Source: Humulus lupulus (lineage: Eukaryota > Streptophyta > Magnoliopsida > Rosales > Cannabaceae). Taken from it: a stretch of DNA of 64,000 nucleotides. The notes beneath the pieces were generated by a model, which worked only from the letters and a program-made list of their open reading frames with translations, ran no database searches and was not told the origin of the DNA. The position numbers and the translations under genes are program-made. How positions within the stretch are numbered: position 1 is the first letter of the stretch; each line of letters opens with the position of its first letter. This document shows, piece after piece, positions 30,134 through 41,685 of this stretch. The stretch lies in NCBI RefSeq assembly GCF_963169125.1, contig NC_084801.1:73473696-73537695 (forward strand). The letters run 5' to 3'.

Positions 30134-30628
30134 ATGTCGCTCTGAAGATTTGCACGCACCAATGGAAACGCCTCCAACGCTACTCCATTAAACAATGAAG
30201 CCCCTCCAGTTCACAGAAGGGGAGTGCGTGCTACTGCCAGGCGCAACGCACCGGCACCGCCAGCTGACAACACTACGAAGATCGCCAGACTGCGACAACA
30301 AGTCGAGGAACTTTTGTAGCAGCAACGACAACAGGCTCAGCCCCAGACTCAGCCGCAGCCATAGCCACAACAAATGGCCTCAGCACCCCAACAAGTTGGT
30401 CCATATGGGGGATGGCCAGTGGTGAACTATGCACTGTATCCAATACAGTACATGGAGCCAGTTTATGAGAGGTTCCACAAGCAGCATGCTCCAAACTTCG
30501 AAGGGACTACAGACCCCTTTGAGACAGAAGAGTGGCTAAGGAATGTGGAGCCAATTCTGACGGACATAAATCTCAGTAATGCGGACCGTATATCCTGCAT
30601 CTCGTCATTGCTCAAGAAGGATGCCAGG
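30134..30628 (+). pseudogene. gag: C gag, N-terminal half
   Basis: ATG 30134 starts the frame but stops appear at codon 4 and near 30318 and 30362. The clear part is YERFHKQHAPNFEGTTDPFE, TEEWLRNVEPI and CISSLLKKDAR, the Ty3 Gag domain. Coding is cut at 30628 by B2 (target site CCAGG, 30624-30628) and continues at 43118 as the IWWDLV reading. Confidence 0.85.
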
Positions 30629-31217
30629 TGTTATCCAATAAATCAGCATTGGTGATGTGGCAAATAATCTCTGGACCCGTGGCTGAGACCTGGAAGCGTC
30701 TGATAGAGCATCGACTAGGAGACACAGTAGAGGCAGGGTAAGCCCTCTTACCCGCGACCAGTCTGGTCGATGGTTCCGTGTACAAGGCAACTTTTATGGG
30801 AAGATCTCTATGAATCCCGAATTTTTCTCATACAATCTTCTGGATATTCGATTATTCAGGGAAGAATATCTGTAACAATCTCTTGTAACCCTCCTTGAGC
30901 CTATAAATAGCAAGAGATAGCTCAAAGGAAGGGACTTTTCCGCTTTTTAATCATTCAAAACTATAGTAATTCTCCAAGTAAACCTGTATCGTTCTTCAGA
31001 GGTGTGTGAGACTCATTGAACCCTGGTTCTTTGATCACCCTTCTGATTCTTATATCAATATCAGTTTAAGTGGACGTAGGTCGTTACCAGATCCTGGGGC
31101 CGAACCACTATAAATTACTGTGTTTTCTTTACTTTTGTCGTTACGTTCTTCTCTATACACTCGTTTATATCAACCACATTTTGACTCCGTGTCAGTTGGC
31201 CAAATCTTGGGTCAACA
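30629..31217 (+). repeat. B2 5' LTR
   Basis: TGTTATCCAATAAATCAGC to CTTGGGTCAACA. TATA box CCTATAAATAG near 30900. Confidence 0.95.
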
Positions 31218-31220
31218 TTC

Positions 31221-31238
31221 TGGTGCTTTCATTGAGAG
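31221..31238 (+). promoter_or_regulatory. B2 primer-binding site, tRNA-Thr type
   Basis: TGGTGCTTTCATTGAGAG, three bases after the LTR; exact form of the site whose variant is seen in A1 and, more mutated, in B3. Confidence 0.75.
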
Positions 31239-31265
31239 ATTGATTTATTACTGTTGAGAAAACTA

Positions 31266-32363
31266 ATGGCGAAAGCAGGAAAGAAAACTGGGCAGGCAAC
31301 CACCGCTGCACCGTCGAATCCACCACCTCCTCCTCCCCCTGCAAGCATAGCGGAAGATGAGCCGCAACTGGATTTTGAAGAAGAGGAAATGGATGAAGCG
31401 ACGCTGAAGAGTACTCTGGGCACGTTGCAAGAAGAACTGGCTAATCTGAGGGCCAGTCAGGAGACCGCCGCTGAAGTTATGGCGCGGCAGCAGCAGGAGA
31501 TAGAAAGGCAGCGCGCAGAATTGAGCGAAAGACAGGCGGAGGTGGATCGCCACCAGAACGAAGCTATGGCAGCCCTGGAGGCAGCCTTGCTGTTGGCAAG
31601 AAATCAAGCTGCACCTGCTTCACAGCCTGACCAACCGGTGAATGGGCCACCCCAGAGGGGTCCTAATCCGAGCCCACCGATTCATCCTTCAAGTCCGCAA
31701 AGGCCCGAGCAGCCTCAGATGCCTCATGATGATGTCCCACAGGACCCTGAGGCGCAGCCACCATCCCAAGCTGCTCGGGGTAATCCCCCGCAACAGAGGC
31801 AGAATAGGGCCGAGCATCAGCCTCGCAGCCCTAGACGCCATGGGGATGATGGGCCGAACATACCGAACAGAGGTCGGTACCCTCCTGGCAACAGGAGAGA
31901 CTCAGAGTTAGGCTCTGCTGTCCGGGGCCCCCCACGGCACGCTGATGCACGGGGATACCATGACCAGCGCAGACCACCCTCTAACGCTCGGGATGGTTCA
32001 GCCAGGAACGGGCCTCGAGGGAACAGCCGATCTCACCATAGCCAGTCAAGATTCAGAGATGGCAACGGATATAATGAAGCTGACTCAGGCAAGGGAAATG
32101 TCGGCGGGAGGAATGGAGAAAGAGGTAAAAGCAGGAGCCAAGTACCTCAAGACGACCAGCCAAATAGACGGGATGCTGGGCAGCAGCCCAGACAAAATAA
32201 TGTCTTCAACCGGCTCGGTGGTAGCGAGCAGCGAAGAAGAGAGGAGGACCTGAGAGATGTGCTCAATGATCATCGCGAGAAGCACGGCGAGAACATCCCC
32301 CCAGCAACAGAGGCCACCGCAATTCCTACCGCAGTGCAAGCCCAGATAGACGCACTCAATTAG
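31266..32363 (+). pseudogene. gag: B2 gag, N-terminal part
   Basis: Starts ATG 31266 (MAKAGKKTGQATTAAP). It has a polyproline run, an acidic patch (DFEEEEMDEATL), a coiled coil (residues about 45-110, with EEELANLRASQ and QQEIERQRAELSERQAE heptads), then a long proline-, arginine- and serine-rich disordered stretch. A TAG at 32361-32363 ends it where B3 has CAG in NQAIQQLVGGRTS, so this is a premature stop and the frame continues directly into the next feature. Confidence 0.85.
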
Positions 32364-32366
32364 GCT

Positions 32367-34151
32367 GTGCAGCAGCTGGTCGGAGGTCGGACTTCTTACA
32401 TCGACCACGGTAGGAGGAAAGGCACTCCTTTCGTCCAAAGGATAGCTAATGCTGAAACTCCCAGCAAGTTCAAGATTCCTACGCTCCCAAACTTTGATGG
32501 ATATGGGGACCCAATCTCGCATGTGAATAAGTTTGAGATTCAGATCGACATTCAGAAAGTGTCCGAAGACGCTCGGTGCAGGATCTTCCCTGCAACACTT
32601 TCTGAAGCGGCCCAGGAGTGGTTCTTTAAGTTTCCGCCTGCAAGCATAGTTTCCTGGGAAATGTTCGTAAGGGAGTTCTACGGACAGTTCTATGCAGGTC
32701 GTGTGCACCCAACCGAAGCAAACCAGCTAGTCGAGATTCGCCAGCAGGACGGAGAGTCAGTGAAGGATTACGTCCAACGTTTTATGCGAGCGGCAGCTGG
32801 AGCGAAAATAGTAGGAGACGAAGGCAAGATGATGGCCATTACCGCGGGGGTAAAACGTTGCTCTCCCCACTGGAAAAGTCTCCGAAAGGAAGGAGTTAAA
32901 GCAACCCAGGAGTTCTTGGACCGAGCTGATCGTTACATCAAGCTCGAAGAGGCCATTGCAGATGATGGAAAACCCTCGAACAAGGGTAAGAAAGCTGCCG
33001 ACCCCGCCAAAGCCGCCAATGGTTCTAAACCTAACGGCAACAGCAAATGTAATGGAAATGGCAACGGTAATGGCAAGAATGGTGGGAAACGGTCGTATAA
33101 CGAGCCTTCCACCTCCGACAACAAACGAGCCAAGGGTAATCGTTATGAACCTAGGTTCACTGACTACACTGCCCTCGTTGAGTCTCGGGGAGAGGTTTAC
33201 CAGGCCACAAGCTCTAGTGTGCCTTACAAGAAACCTGGACCCATTCGAAAGGACATTTCGAAAAGAGACACTACCAAGTTCTGTCGTTACCATAACGACT
33301 ACGGACATGACACTAACGAATGCAACCAGTTAAAAGACAAAATCGAGTTCCTTATTAGACAAGGACACTTGAGAAGGTACGTACGGGCCTCGGGAAGTTC
33401 CCAACGAGAAGCTCTAGGTGGCAACGAGCAGGCGTCCACACGCCAACGCTCGCCACCATTACAGCCTGCCCCCGTGGCTGGAGCACTCTTAACCATCTGT
33501 GGAGGCCCGCACCTCGCGGGAAACAACGGAAAGGCCAGAGAACGATATGCTCAGACTCTACGCCACGACCAGGACATCGAGATGATGACTGTGGAGGACC
33601 GTGCACCAAAAAAGGCTCAGTCAGAGGAGGATGAGATTACCTTCTCTGAAGGCGATGCCCGACACATCCGGTTCCCACATTCCAATCCGCTGGTCGTGGA
33701 CATCCAGATGGCCAATATGATGGTAAAGAGAGTACTGGTCGATACAGGAAGTTCAGTGAACATCCTGTATAAGTCAACACTGGAATGCATGAAGCTGTCC
33801 GTAAAAGACTTGGAGCCCTGCAATCAAACAATATATGGCTTCTCTGGAGAAGGACTCGCCCCAGCCGGAATGATCAAGCTTCCAGTAACGACGGGTACAG
33901 CGCCCACAACAAGGACATTACTCGCCACCTTTGTAGTGGTCGATTGTCCTTCGGCGTACAACGCCGTTATCGGAAGACCCATACTGGTCGGTCTACGGGC
34001 CGTCATCTCTATGTGGCACCTAGCCATGAAATTCCCAACAGACGCGGGGGTAGGACGCGTCTTAGGAAACCAAAGGGAAGCCAGGGAGTGCTACAACGCC
34101 TCAGTCACAAAGGCGAAAAGTGGAACGCCAAGGAGCACTACCTCAGACTAA
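32367..34151 (+). pseudogene. gag: B2 gag capsid-nucleocapsid and protease
   Basis: Continues the same frame: FKIPTLPNFDGYGDPISHVN, RCRIFPATLSEAAQEWFFKF (Gag domain), a lysine/asparagine-glycine low-complexity stretch, FCRYHNDYGHDTNEC (zinc-knuckle-like, C-x2-H-x4-H-x4-C), then the protease with [13 protein letters not shown] (a normal DTG) and AYNAVIGRPIL. The frame is lost near 34130 (TAA-like end at 34151) while homology continues in the +2 frame, so there is a small frameshift before RT. Confidence 0.9.
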
Positions 34152-34231
34152 TTGCAGATGGCAGTAAATACGCAAGCCCAATCAGGTGGTGAAGCCAACA
34201 AATAGGGTGTTGCCCAAAGGAGGATGGAGAT

Positions 34232-37200
34232 TTGGATCCTCGCTTTGGGGATTTTGAAGAAAATGTTGGACCCGTCGAGGACCTGGAGGAGGTCCAACTC
34301 GACAATAAAGACCCGACCAGAGTCGTAAAGGTTGGGAAAAATTTAGAGTCTACCACGAAGCATGCGCTGGTGGAATTCTTGCGTAGGAACCAGGAAGTTT
34401 TCGCCTGGTCACATAAAGACATGGTGGGGATAGATCCTACGGTAATCAGCCATGTCTTGAACATAGACAAAACTTTCCCACCCGTGCAACAAAAGAGAAG
34501 GATGCTCGATAAAGATAGATCAAGAGCCTTGAAGGAAGAAGTCGAAAGACTTAAGGAGAATGGATTCATTAGGGTAGAGTTTTATCCCTCGTGGGTCTCG
34601 AATCCGGTACTGGTCCCCAAGCCTAACGGCAAGTGGCGTACCTGTGTGGATTTTACAGACCTCAATAAAGCCTGCCCAAAAGACTGCTTCCCACTCCCAA
34701 GGATCGACCAGCTGGTCGATGCGACTGCAGGACATGAGGTCCTCACATTCATGGATGCATATTCAGGCTACAACCAGATTAGCATGAATCCCCCTGATGA
34801 GGATCACACTAGCTTTCAGACTGATACGGGCTTGTATTGCTACAAAGTCATGCCCTTCGGACTGAAAAACGCAGGTGCGACTTACCAACGACTAGTCAAC
34901 CACATGTTTAAGGAACTGATCGGTGTGAACATGGAGGTATATGTGGATGACATGCTGGTAAAGTCTGAAAAAGTAGAAGGACATGTGAGGGATCTACAAG
35001 AGTGCTTCGATGTGTTGAATAAGTACCAGATGAAGTTGAATCCCATCAAATGTTCCTTTGGAGTCGGATCAGGGAATTTTTTAGGGTTTATAGTAAACTC
35101 AAGAGGAATCGAAGCCAACCCTGACAAGATAAAAGCCCTGATCGACATGAAGTCACCGGAGAAAATCAAAGATGTACAAAGTTTGACTGGAAGGATCGCT
35201 GCCCTGAGTAGATTCATCTCCAAATGAACTGACAAATGTGTCCCTTTCTTCAATCTAGTCAGGGGCAATAAGAAATTTGAATGGACGGGAGACTGCGAGC
35301 AGGCATTCCAGGCCTGAAAATCTCATTTGGCGCAACCTCCCATCTTGTCAAAGCCAATCGAAGGAGAAGCTTTGTATATTTACCTGGCGATTACTAAAGT
35401 TGCTGCTAGTGCGGTACTAGTACGGGAAGAAGAAGGCATACAGAAAGCAATCTACTATATCAGTAAACGGCTGATTGGTGCGGAATTAAGGTATCCGCCA
35501 ATCGAAAGGTTAGCATATTGCTTAATTCTAGCCTCCAGGAAGTTGCGTCCTTACTTCCAAGCCCATCCTATCACAGTTTTAACCGACCAGCCCCTTCGGC
35601 AAGTCCTCCAAAAACCTGAGGCGGCTGGAAGATTGTTAAAATGGGCAGTCGAACTAGGACAGTTTGATGTAACTTATTCACCGCGAGCAGCAATAAAGGG
35701 ACAAGTCTTGGCCGATCTTGTTGCAGAGTTCACCGAACTCCCAAGCAGGGAGCAGTGCGATCAGCCTGAAGCGCCCATGCCTCAAGACATAACTCCTTCG
35801 TGGAAGCTATTCACGGATGATTCATCCAACGAATCCCACGCTGGAGCGGGAGTGATATTGATAACGCTGGAAGGGCATCGATTTCACTGCGCAATCAGGT
35901 TCGACTTCGCAGCATCAAACAATGAAGCGGAATACGAAGCACTCCTCGATGGACTGAGAATGGCCAAAGATATGAGCATAAGGACGCTTGATATTTACAG
36001 TGACTCTTAGCTAGTCGTGAATCAAGTCCTGGGAGAATATCAAGCATGGGGCTTAAAGATGATGGCCTACCTGAATAAAATGAAGGATTTACTAGCCCAG
36101 TTTTCAAAGTACACCCTCCAGCAAATTCCGCGAGACCAGAATTCGAATGCAGACGCCTTGGCTAAACTCGCAAGCGCAAAGGATGCTGATACCTTGAACA
36201 TCGTTCCAGTAGAAAGACTGAGTAAGCCAAGCATAGAAGCGGCCGAAGCCAATATGGAGATTCGTATAGAAGATACGTGGATGGCGCCATACTTGGAGTA
36301 TCTGACGAATGGCACACTGCCAACAGATAGAAACAAAGCCAGAACTCTACAAAGGCGGGCCGCTAGGTACATACTGGTCGATGGAATTATGTACCGAAGA
36401 GGATATTCAATGCCACTACTCAGGTGCGTTACACCAGAAAAAGCTAAGGAAATCATGATTGAGGTGCATGAAGGCTTCTGCGGGGATCACGCTGGGGGGC
36501 AGAGTTTGGCAAAAAAGATTCTAAGGCAAGGCTACTTCTGGCCTACAATGAACGAGGATTCGATGGAGTATGTACGAAGATGTGACAAGTGTCAAAGGTT
36601 CTCCAAGATTCCACGAGCAGCTCCAAATGAACTAAAACAGATGCAGAGCCCGTGGCCTTTCGAGGTATGGGGGATAGATTTGATTGGATCCCTGCCCACA
36701 GGGAAAGGCGGAGTAAAGTACGCAGTTGTGGCAGTTGATTACTTCACCAAATGGGCCGAAGCTGAACCACTCGCAACCATCACGACCAAGAAATTCCTTG
36801 ACTTCGTCATCAAGAACATTGTATGCCGGTATGGTCTGCCCAGGAAGATAGTTTCAGACAACAGGACCCAGTTTGACAGTGACTTATTCACTGATTTATG
36901 CGAAAGGCATGGCGTTATTAAAAGTTTTTCTTTAGTCGCACACCCCCAAGCGAATGGGCAAGTTGAAGCCGTGAACAAAACCCTCAAAGACACCCTGAAG
37001 AAAAGACTTGAAGAAGCTAAAGGAGCGTGGCCAGAGTAGCTGCCTGAAGTCCTATGGTCGTATAGAACATCTCACCGAACAGCAACAGGCCATACCCCAT
37101 TTTCCTTGGCCTATGGATATGAGGCCATGTTGCCTGTCGAGTTAGATCCCCCCTCACATCGGCGTTTGACTTACGACAAGGACCAAAACACCCAGCTAAT

Positions 37201-37513
37201 GATGGAGTCCCTAGACTCGATCGACGAAATGCGAGAAAAATCTCAACTTCGAGTTGCTGCTTACCAGCAAAAAGTCGCCCGGTACTTTAACTCCAAAGTT
37301 AAAGAAAGAAAGTTCAACGTCGGTGACTTGGTGCTACGACGAGTTTTCTTAAATACCCGCAACCCCACTGCTGGAGTGCTTGGACCTAATTGGGAAGGAC
37401 CTTATCAGATTGAAGAAGTCCTTCACCCAGGCACCTACAAACTTGCACGCTTAAACGGAGATCTCGTTCCACGTTACTGGAATGGAGAACACCTGCGCAA
37501 GTATTATCAATAA
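34232..37513 (+). pseudogene. pol: B2 pol: RT, dual RNase H, integrase
   Basis: One frame with four stops: TGA 35225-35227, TGA 35315-35317, TAG 36008-36010, TAG 37037-37039. RT shows FMDAYSGYNQI and YVDD; first RNase H about 35330-35740; second RNase H from WKLFTDDSSNES (usual DGSS reads DDSS) to NSNADALAKLA; integrase HEGFCGDH…CDKCQRF, GIDLIGSLP, SDNRTQFD (Gly to Arg), NGQVEAV; end HLRKYYQ. Closest in this window to B1 and B3, next to A1. Not functional as it stands. Confidence 0.92.
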
Positions 37514-38210
37514 ACAGTCCTTTTTAAAGGACTGGCTTGTGTAAAGATTTTCATTTTTTTTACAAGTTTTGCAAAGAGGGTTAGCCACGCTGTATGGCTA
37601 ACTGCTCGTATATGTAAGGTTCTATTAAAGAATCACTCGTAAAGACATGTTTAGTCCATTTTTAATACGAGATTATAAGGGACTGTGCTCGGCCAGTCAT
37701 TCTTGCCAACCTTTGTGAATTTATATTTACAAGTATTTGTTCATTACGTGTGTTGTTTCGCTGTATTACAAGTATCAATTTTCATACGAACAGAAATGTT
37801 CGAACAGGCCATGGTCAGGGTAAGTGACCAAGGACCTAAAGCTCCTCGATCACATGGGGGGCATATAAGGCACATCGATAGCAAAGCATACTCTCAAGGT
37901 ATGTAAACACATGAACAAAATAAGTGAAAGCATGCTACAGTACTTAGAGTATTTTTCAAAATTTATGTTTTGTTAAATCATGGAAAAGTACTATGCTAAG
38001 TTCGGTCATACAGACAAATGTTATAATAAGTAAAAATATTATAGCATCAAGATTTAAGCTTTTACACCGCAAGCATCGCTGCTTGGATGTAACTGTTCAG
38101 GTAAAAGGATTTACTGCCCGTGCAGTAAAGTTTAAAAAGAAACTATTGTCTTTACATCACGACCCGTAGGTCGTATACCCAAAGAGAAAGAAAAAATAAA
38201 TGAGAAGAAT
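37514..38210 (+). other. B2 post-pol spacer with hairpin and polypurine-like motif
   Basis: An inverted repeat AGTCCTTT-tt-AAAGGACT stands at about 37517-37534, just after the pol stop, and a second GTTAGCCA…TGGCTAAC near 37580. ACATGGGGGGCATATAAG at 37852-37869 matches the internal motif of B1, A1 and A2. No gene seen. Confidence 0.65.
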
Positions 38211-40825
38211 TCAAGAGGCATTCGGGGCCGGAGGGTCCTGGGCAGCATCCTGGTTAGTCGCGTCCTCGACAACTTCTTCTTCTACACCAGCGACGCTTGG
38301 AGTTGCAGGGGTTGCAGCTATTGCCTCCTCTTCGGCCAGTTGGGCAGCACATCGAGCCAACTCCGCATTTCTGACTTCCTCTGAAAGGTAACTAAAGTCA
38401 GCACCCTGATTGTGTTTCCAGAAATTGTAGAAACATCGGAGTGTCGTCCTCTTGTACTTTTCCAGATTTTTGGAGTTGTCAAGCTCCAACTGCTTCACCT
38501 TGCCCCCGAGAGTGAGAATGCCCTCGTCCTTGGTCTTGAGTACCTCCCCCAGATGCTTGATTTCGCGGAGATGAGCTTTGTTGAAATCTCGGTACTCCTG
38601 CCTCAACTTGACCGCTGCTTCCTTCGCAGCTTCAGCCTCTGACAGCTTAGTCACCGCCGCATCCCTCTCTCAGACCACTGTCTCGAACTCCTTGGCATGC
38701 CTAGCCTCAGCAGCCGATAGCTCCTCGGCCGCCTTCACCTGATACCTCTCGATGGCTTTTGGCTCGGCCTGCTCGAGGTATGCCTGGGCTCGGGTACGAG
38801 CAGTAGTGGCAGAAAGTAAGGCCTGTGTACAAAGAAAAAGGAGTTAGAACTTATCATAAGGACTAAAAAAAACTAAAGCTTGAAGAGTAAAGAAGTACTT
38901 ACGCTGTAGATTTCGTTCAGAGCCCTATTCAGGATCTGGTCGACTGGTAGCTCTTCAGCTTGGACCATTGCGGCCCTATCACGGTCACCTTTGCCGATGC
39001 GATCGAGGCGGTCCCTGGCAGATCGAATGGCGCGGCTCATGAGTCTGGCCCCATGAGCCTCTTCACGAGAAAGCTGCTCTCTGGCAGGTGCGGCTGGAGG
39101 GTTCGAAGAGGCAGGAGCGTTTTGCTGCTCGAAAGGAACTGGAGGAGGGGTAGGAGTTCGCCCAGTAGGCGCGGGACTTTGACCAGTTGCGTGCCCTGAG
39201 GAGGGTCTTCTGATCGACCCTTCTTGGCTGGAGGGCCTCGACTGGATTCACCAGTTCTTTTCTTAGGCTTCCGTTGGAGTTGAGGAACTTCCTCTTCGTC
39301 CTCAGCCTGATACATGTCGAAGATGTTGGGAGTCGACATATCTGCATGCAAGTAAACACAAGAAGTTAAGGAAAAAAGAGGCAGGTGAAAGTAGGCTATA
39401 CAACAAAAAGAAGGTAATAAAGTAAATACCCGAGCTACAACTACTGGTCGCTACACTATTGACTCTATTAGTCATATACTCATTATCTGGCATGAAGAAG
39501 TCTGGCCCTAGATTTGGAGCATATGTAAAGTTACCATCCCCGTCAAACATATGACAGGGAATTGGCAAACCATTTAAAAGTGAAATAACTTTACCATTGT
39601 CATCGGAAGATTCTCCCAAGTCAACAATAGGCTCTTTGGCCTTTTCTTTCCCCTTGCCTTGAGTAGCAGAAGGCCTTTCTGCTGAAGGGCTACCCGTGGG
39701 TTCCCTGATCGTAACTCCTGTTGGCCTCCTCCTAGGAGGAGGCACAGGAGGTTGCTGCTCGGGAACTCCCTCGGCAGTGGCTTCGTCCACCACGGACCCT
39801 CTATTTTCATGGAGAGGAGCCAGGAGGCCAGACGACCTCAAGGTCTTTTCAGTTATCAGGGTCTTGACACATTTTGCTGCATCAGACATCCTGGCCAGGG
39901 TGTTAGACCTCAACACCATGTCTGGTGTTGGGGTCGAACGTAACCAAGGGCCTAAAAAAACAGATTAAGTCTGAGAAAAATGAAAGGAAACACTCTATGT
40001 TAAAGTATCGACCAGTCGAAGACAAGTTCTTACCTCCTCTCATGATGGCCAAGTTTTACTGGTTATGTTTGGAGTAAAGAAGTACTCCTTATTGTAGTGC
40101 CCCACGTTTGATATATAGGTAGTGCTACTCAGGAACGTCCGGCCGGTCTCCTGGTGGCAGAAGTGGAAAAAGCCCGTCCCGTTGTGCTGTGGGTTAGACT
40201 TAAGGTCAAAAAGATAGTTGACCTCGTGGGGCGAAGGTTCTGGCCATTTGTTAAGTTTATACAGGATATAGAGTGCGGCCAGCATCCTATATCCGTTTGG
40301 AGTTATTTGGAAGGGGGCGACACCAAAATAATTGGCCACCCCCACAAAAAAGGGATGAAGAGAGAGATAAGCTCCCGCCTCAATGTGATACCGGGACCAG
40401 GCGCTGTTCGCCCCTCCTGGACGGTTAGCCCTCTAGTCCACGGTAGGACGTATAATGGTTACCCCCGTGAGGGGGAATTTCCTGAAGCAATTAGCGACCA
40501 TTCGAAGGGTCACTGAACTGGCTGGGGAAGTATACCACTCGACATCAGGTGAATTCTGATGACAAGGGCGAGCCCTAGTTTGGATATTAGGGTCAGGAAC
40601 GAGATTTTCTCGACCACTGGTCAAAGGGACCCTAGCCTGCGAATCAGGCTGGGCAGGAGAGTTTGGGTTGCTTTCGGACTCAGGTCTTTTCTTGCCAGTA
40701 GACTTGGAGCGGGCCTGTGACGCTCCACGTCACTATGGCTGCTTTCTGGAATGACGACTGGCCCTACAAACCAAGACAAGTCTTTCCAATGTGCTTTGTC
40801 CTCACTCGCACACATCTTGGGAAAA

Positions 40826-40918
40826 CTTCCCAGGAGGTCACCCATCCCTAGATTACTCCAGGCAAAGCACGCTTAACCATGGAGTTCTCAAGTGATGGGC
40901 TACCGAAAAGAAGATGCA
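40826..40918 (-). ncRNA. 5S rRNA-like segment in the Cassandra 3' LTR
   Basis: On the minus strand it reads GGTTAAGCGTGCTT, then GGGATGGGTGACCTCCTGGG, the internal Pol III control region (A and C boxes) of plant 5S rRNA. The 5' part of 5S is more diverged (CCCATCACTTGAGAACTCC). It is not a ribosomal gene; in Cassandra it supplies a Pol III promoter. Confidence 0.88.
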
Positions 40919-41087
40919 CCTTCCTGATATAGGTAGTACCCATCAATCGATTTAAGCCTTCTTCAACTGTGTAGTCCCATACCTACACAGTCTTAGAATC
41001 ATTACACTTGACCTTCCCCAGGCGGTGTGGGATTGCACAGCTTACCCGGTCTTTCCCCTGACGGATCACGGGATTCTGACTGTCACA

Positions 41088-41159
41088 ATCACCCCCCCTT
41101 ACGGGCCCGACGTCCCCGTCAGCCACACTTTCGTCTGGGTCAAGGCTCTGATACCATTA
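41088..41159 (-). promoter_or_regulatory. Cassandra internal region with tRNA-Met primer site and polypurine tract
   Basis: Minus strand: TGGTATCAGAGCC at about 41156-41144, three to four bases after the LTR; GTAAGGGGGGG at the other end (about 41092-41102). The 72-base internal domain is about as short as a retrotransposon's can be. Confidence 0.88.
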
Positions 41160-41269
41160 TGTGATGCCCCACGTCACTATGGCTGCTTTCTGGAATGACG
41201 ACTGGCCCTACAAACCAGGACAAGTCTTTCCAATGTGCTTTTTCCTCACTCGCACACTTCTTGGGAAAA

Positions 41270-41362
41270 CTTCCCAGGAGGTCACCCATCCCTAGATTAC
41301 TCCAGGCAAAGCACGCTTAACCATGGAGTTCTCAAGTGATGGGCTACCGAAAAGAAGATGCA
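41270..41362 (-). ncRNA. 5S rRNA-like segment in the Cassandra 5' LTR
   Basis: Same control-region boxes as the other LTR, identical over this stretch as far as I can see. As the 5' LTR on the minus strand, it is the copy positioned to drive transcription. Confidence 0.88.
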
Positions 41363-41685
41363 CCTTCCTGATATAGGTAGTACCCATCAATCGATTTAAG
41401 CCTTCTTCAACTGTGTAGTCCCTTACCTACACAGTCTTAGAATCATTACACTTGACCTTCCCCAGGCGGTGTGGGATTGCACAGCTTACCCGGTCTTTCC
41501 CCTTACGGATCACGGGATTCTGACTGTCACAGGGCCATTGGAGAGGAAGGATGAGGTTTGGAAGAGGATTGCGAGAAAGGAATCTCGTGGACACGGTCAG
41601 CTGGTTGTTCTTCTCCCTCGAGTAGCTGGGCGAGAAGGTCGTCGTCGATGGGTCTTTCACCTCCCCACAAATCTGGCATTATAAT

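Larger units (their letters stand above)
40716..41531 (-). mobile_element. Cassandra TRIM retrotransposon
   Basis: 816 bp: two 372-bp LTRs (40716-41087 and 41160-41531) and only 72 bp between them, flanked by GGGCC on both sides (40711-40715 and 41532-41536). On the minus strand the inner region begins TAATGGTATCAGAGCC, an initiator-Met primer site, and ends in a G-rich polypurine tract. Each LTR contains a 5S rRNA-like segment, the hallmark of Cassandra. It encodes nothing and depends on other elements. LTRs differ at 7 positions. It sits in exon 1 of the B2 reverse-strand gene, in the same direction as that gene. Confidence 0.95.
38211..41685 (-). pseudogene. B2 reverse-strand gene, four coding exons
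   Basis: Exons 41685-40034 (ATG 41679; split by Cassandra), 39951-39430, 39341-38903 and 38822-38211; introns 82, 88 and 80 bases with donors GTAAGA, GTATTT, GTAAGT and acceptors TTTTAG, ATGCAG, ACACAG; the second and third introns have phases 1 and 0 as in A1. Exon 1 starts MPDLWGGERPIDDDLLAQLL and ends with SLHPFFVGVANYFGVAPF and QITPNGYRMLAALYILYKLN, the Transposase_28-like region. Exons 2-3 are proline-rich; exon 4 is a coiled coil ending RCFYNFWKHNQGADFSYLSE. Lesions: a TGA at 38672-38670, a frameshift in exon 3 near 39180, loss of frame at the end of exon 1, and Cassandra itself. Confidence 0.82.

Noticed and set aside
40711..41536. A real 5S rRNA gene pair
   Set aside because: Only part of 5S is conserved, and both copies lie in LTRs with a primer site, polypurine tract and target duplication, which is Cassandra.
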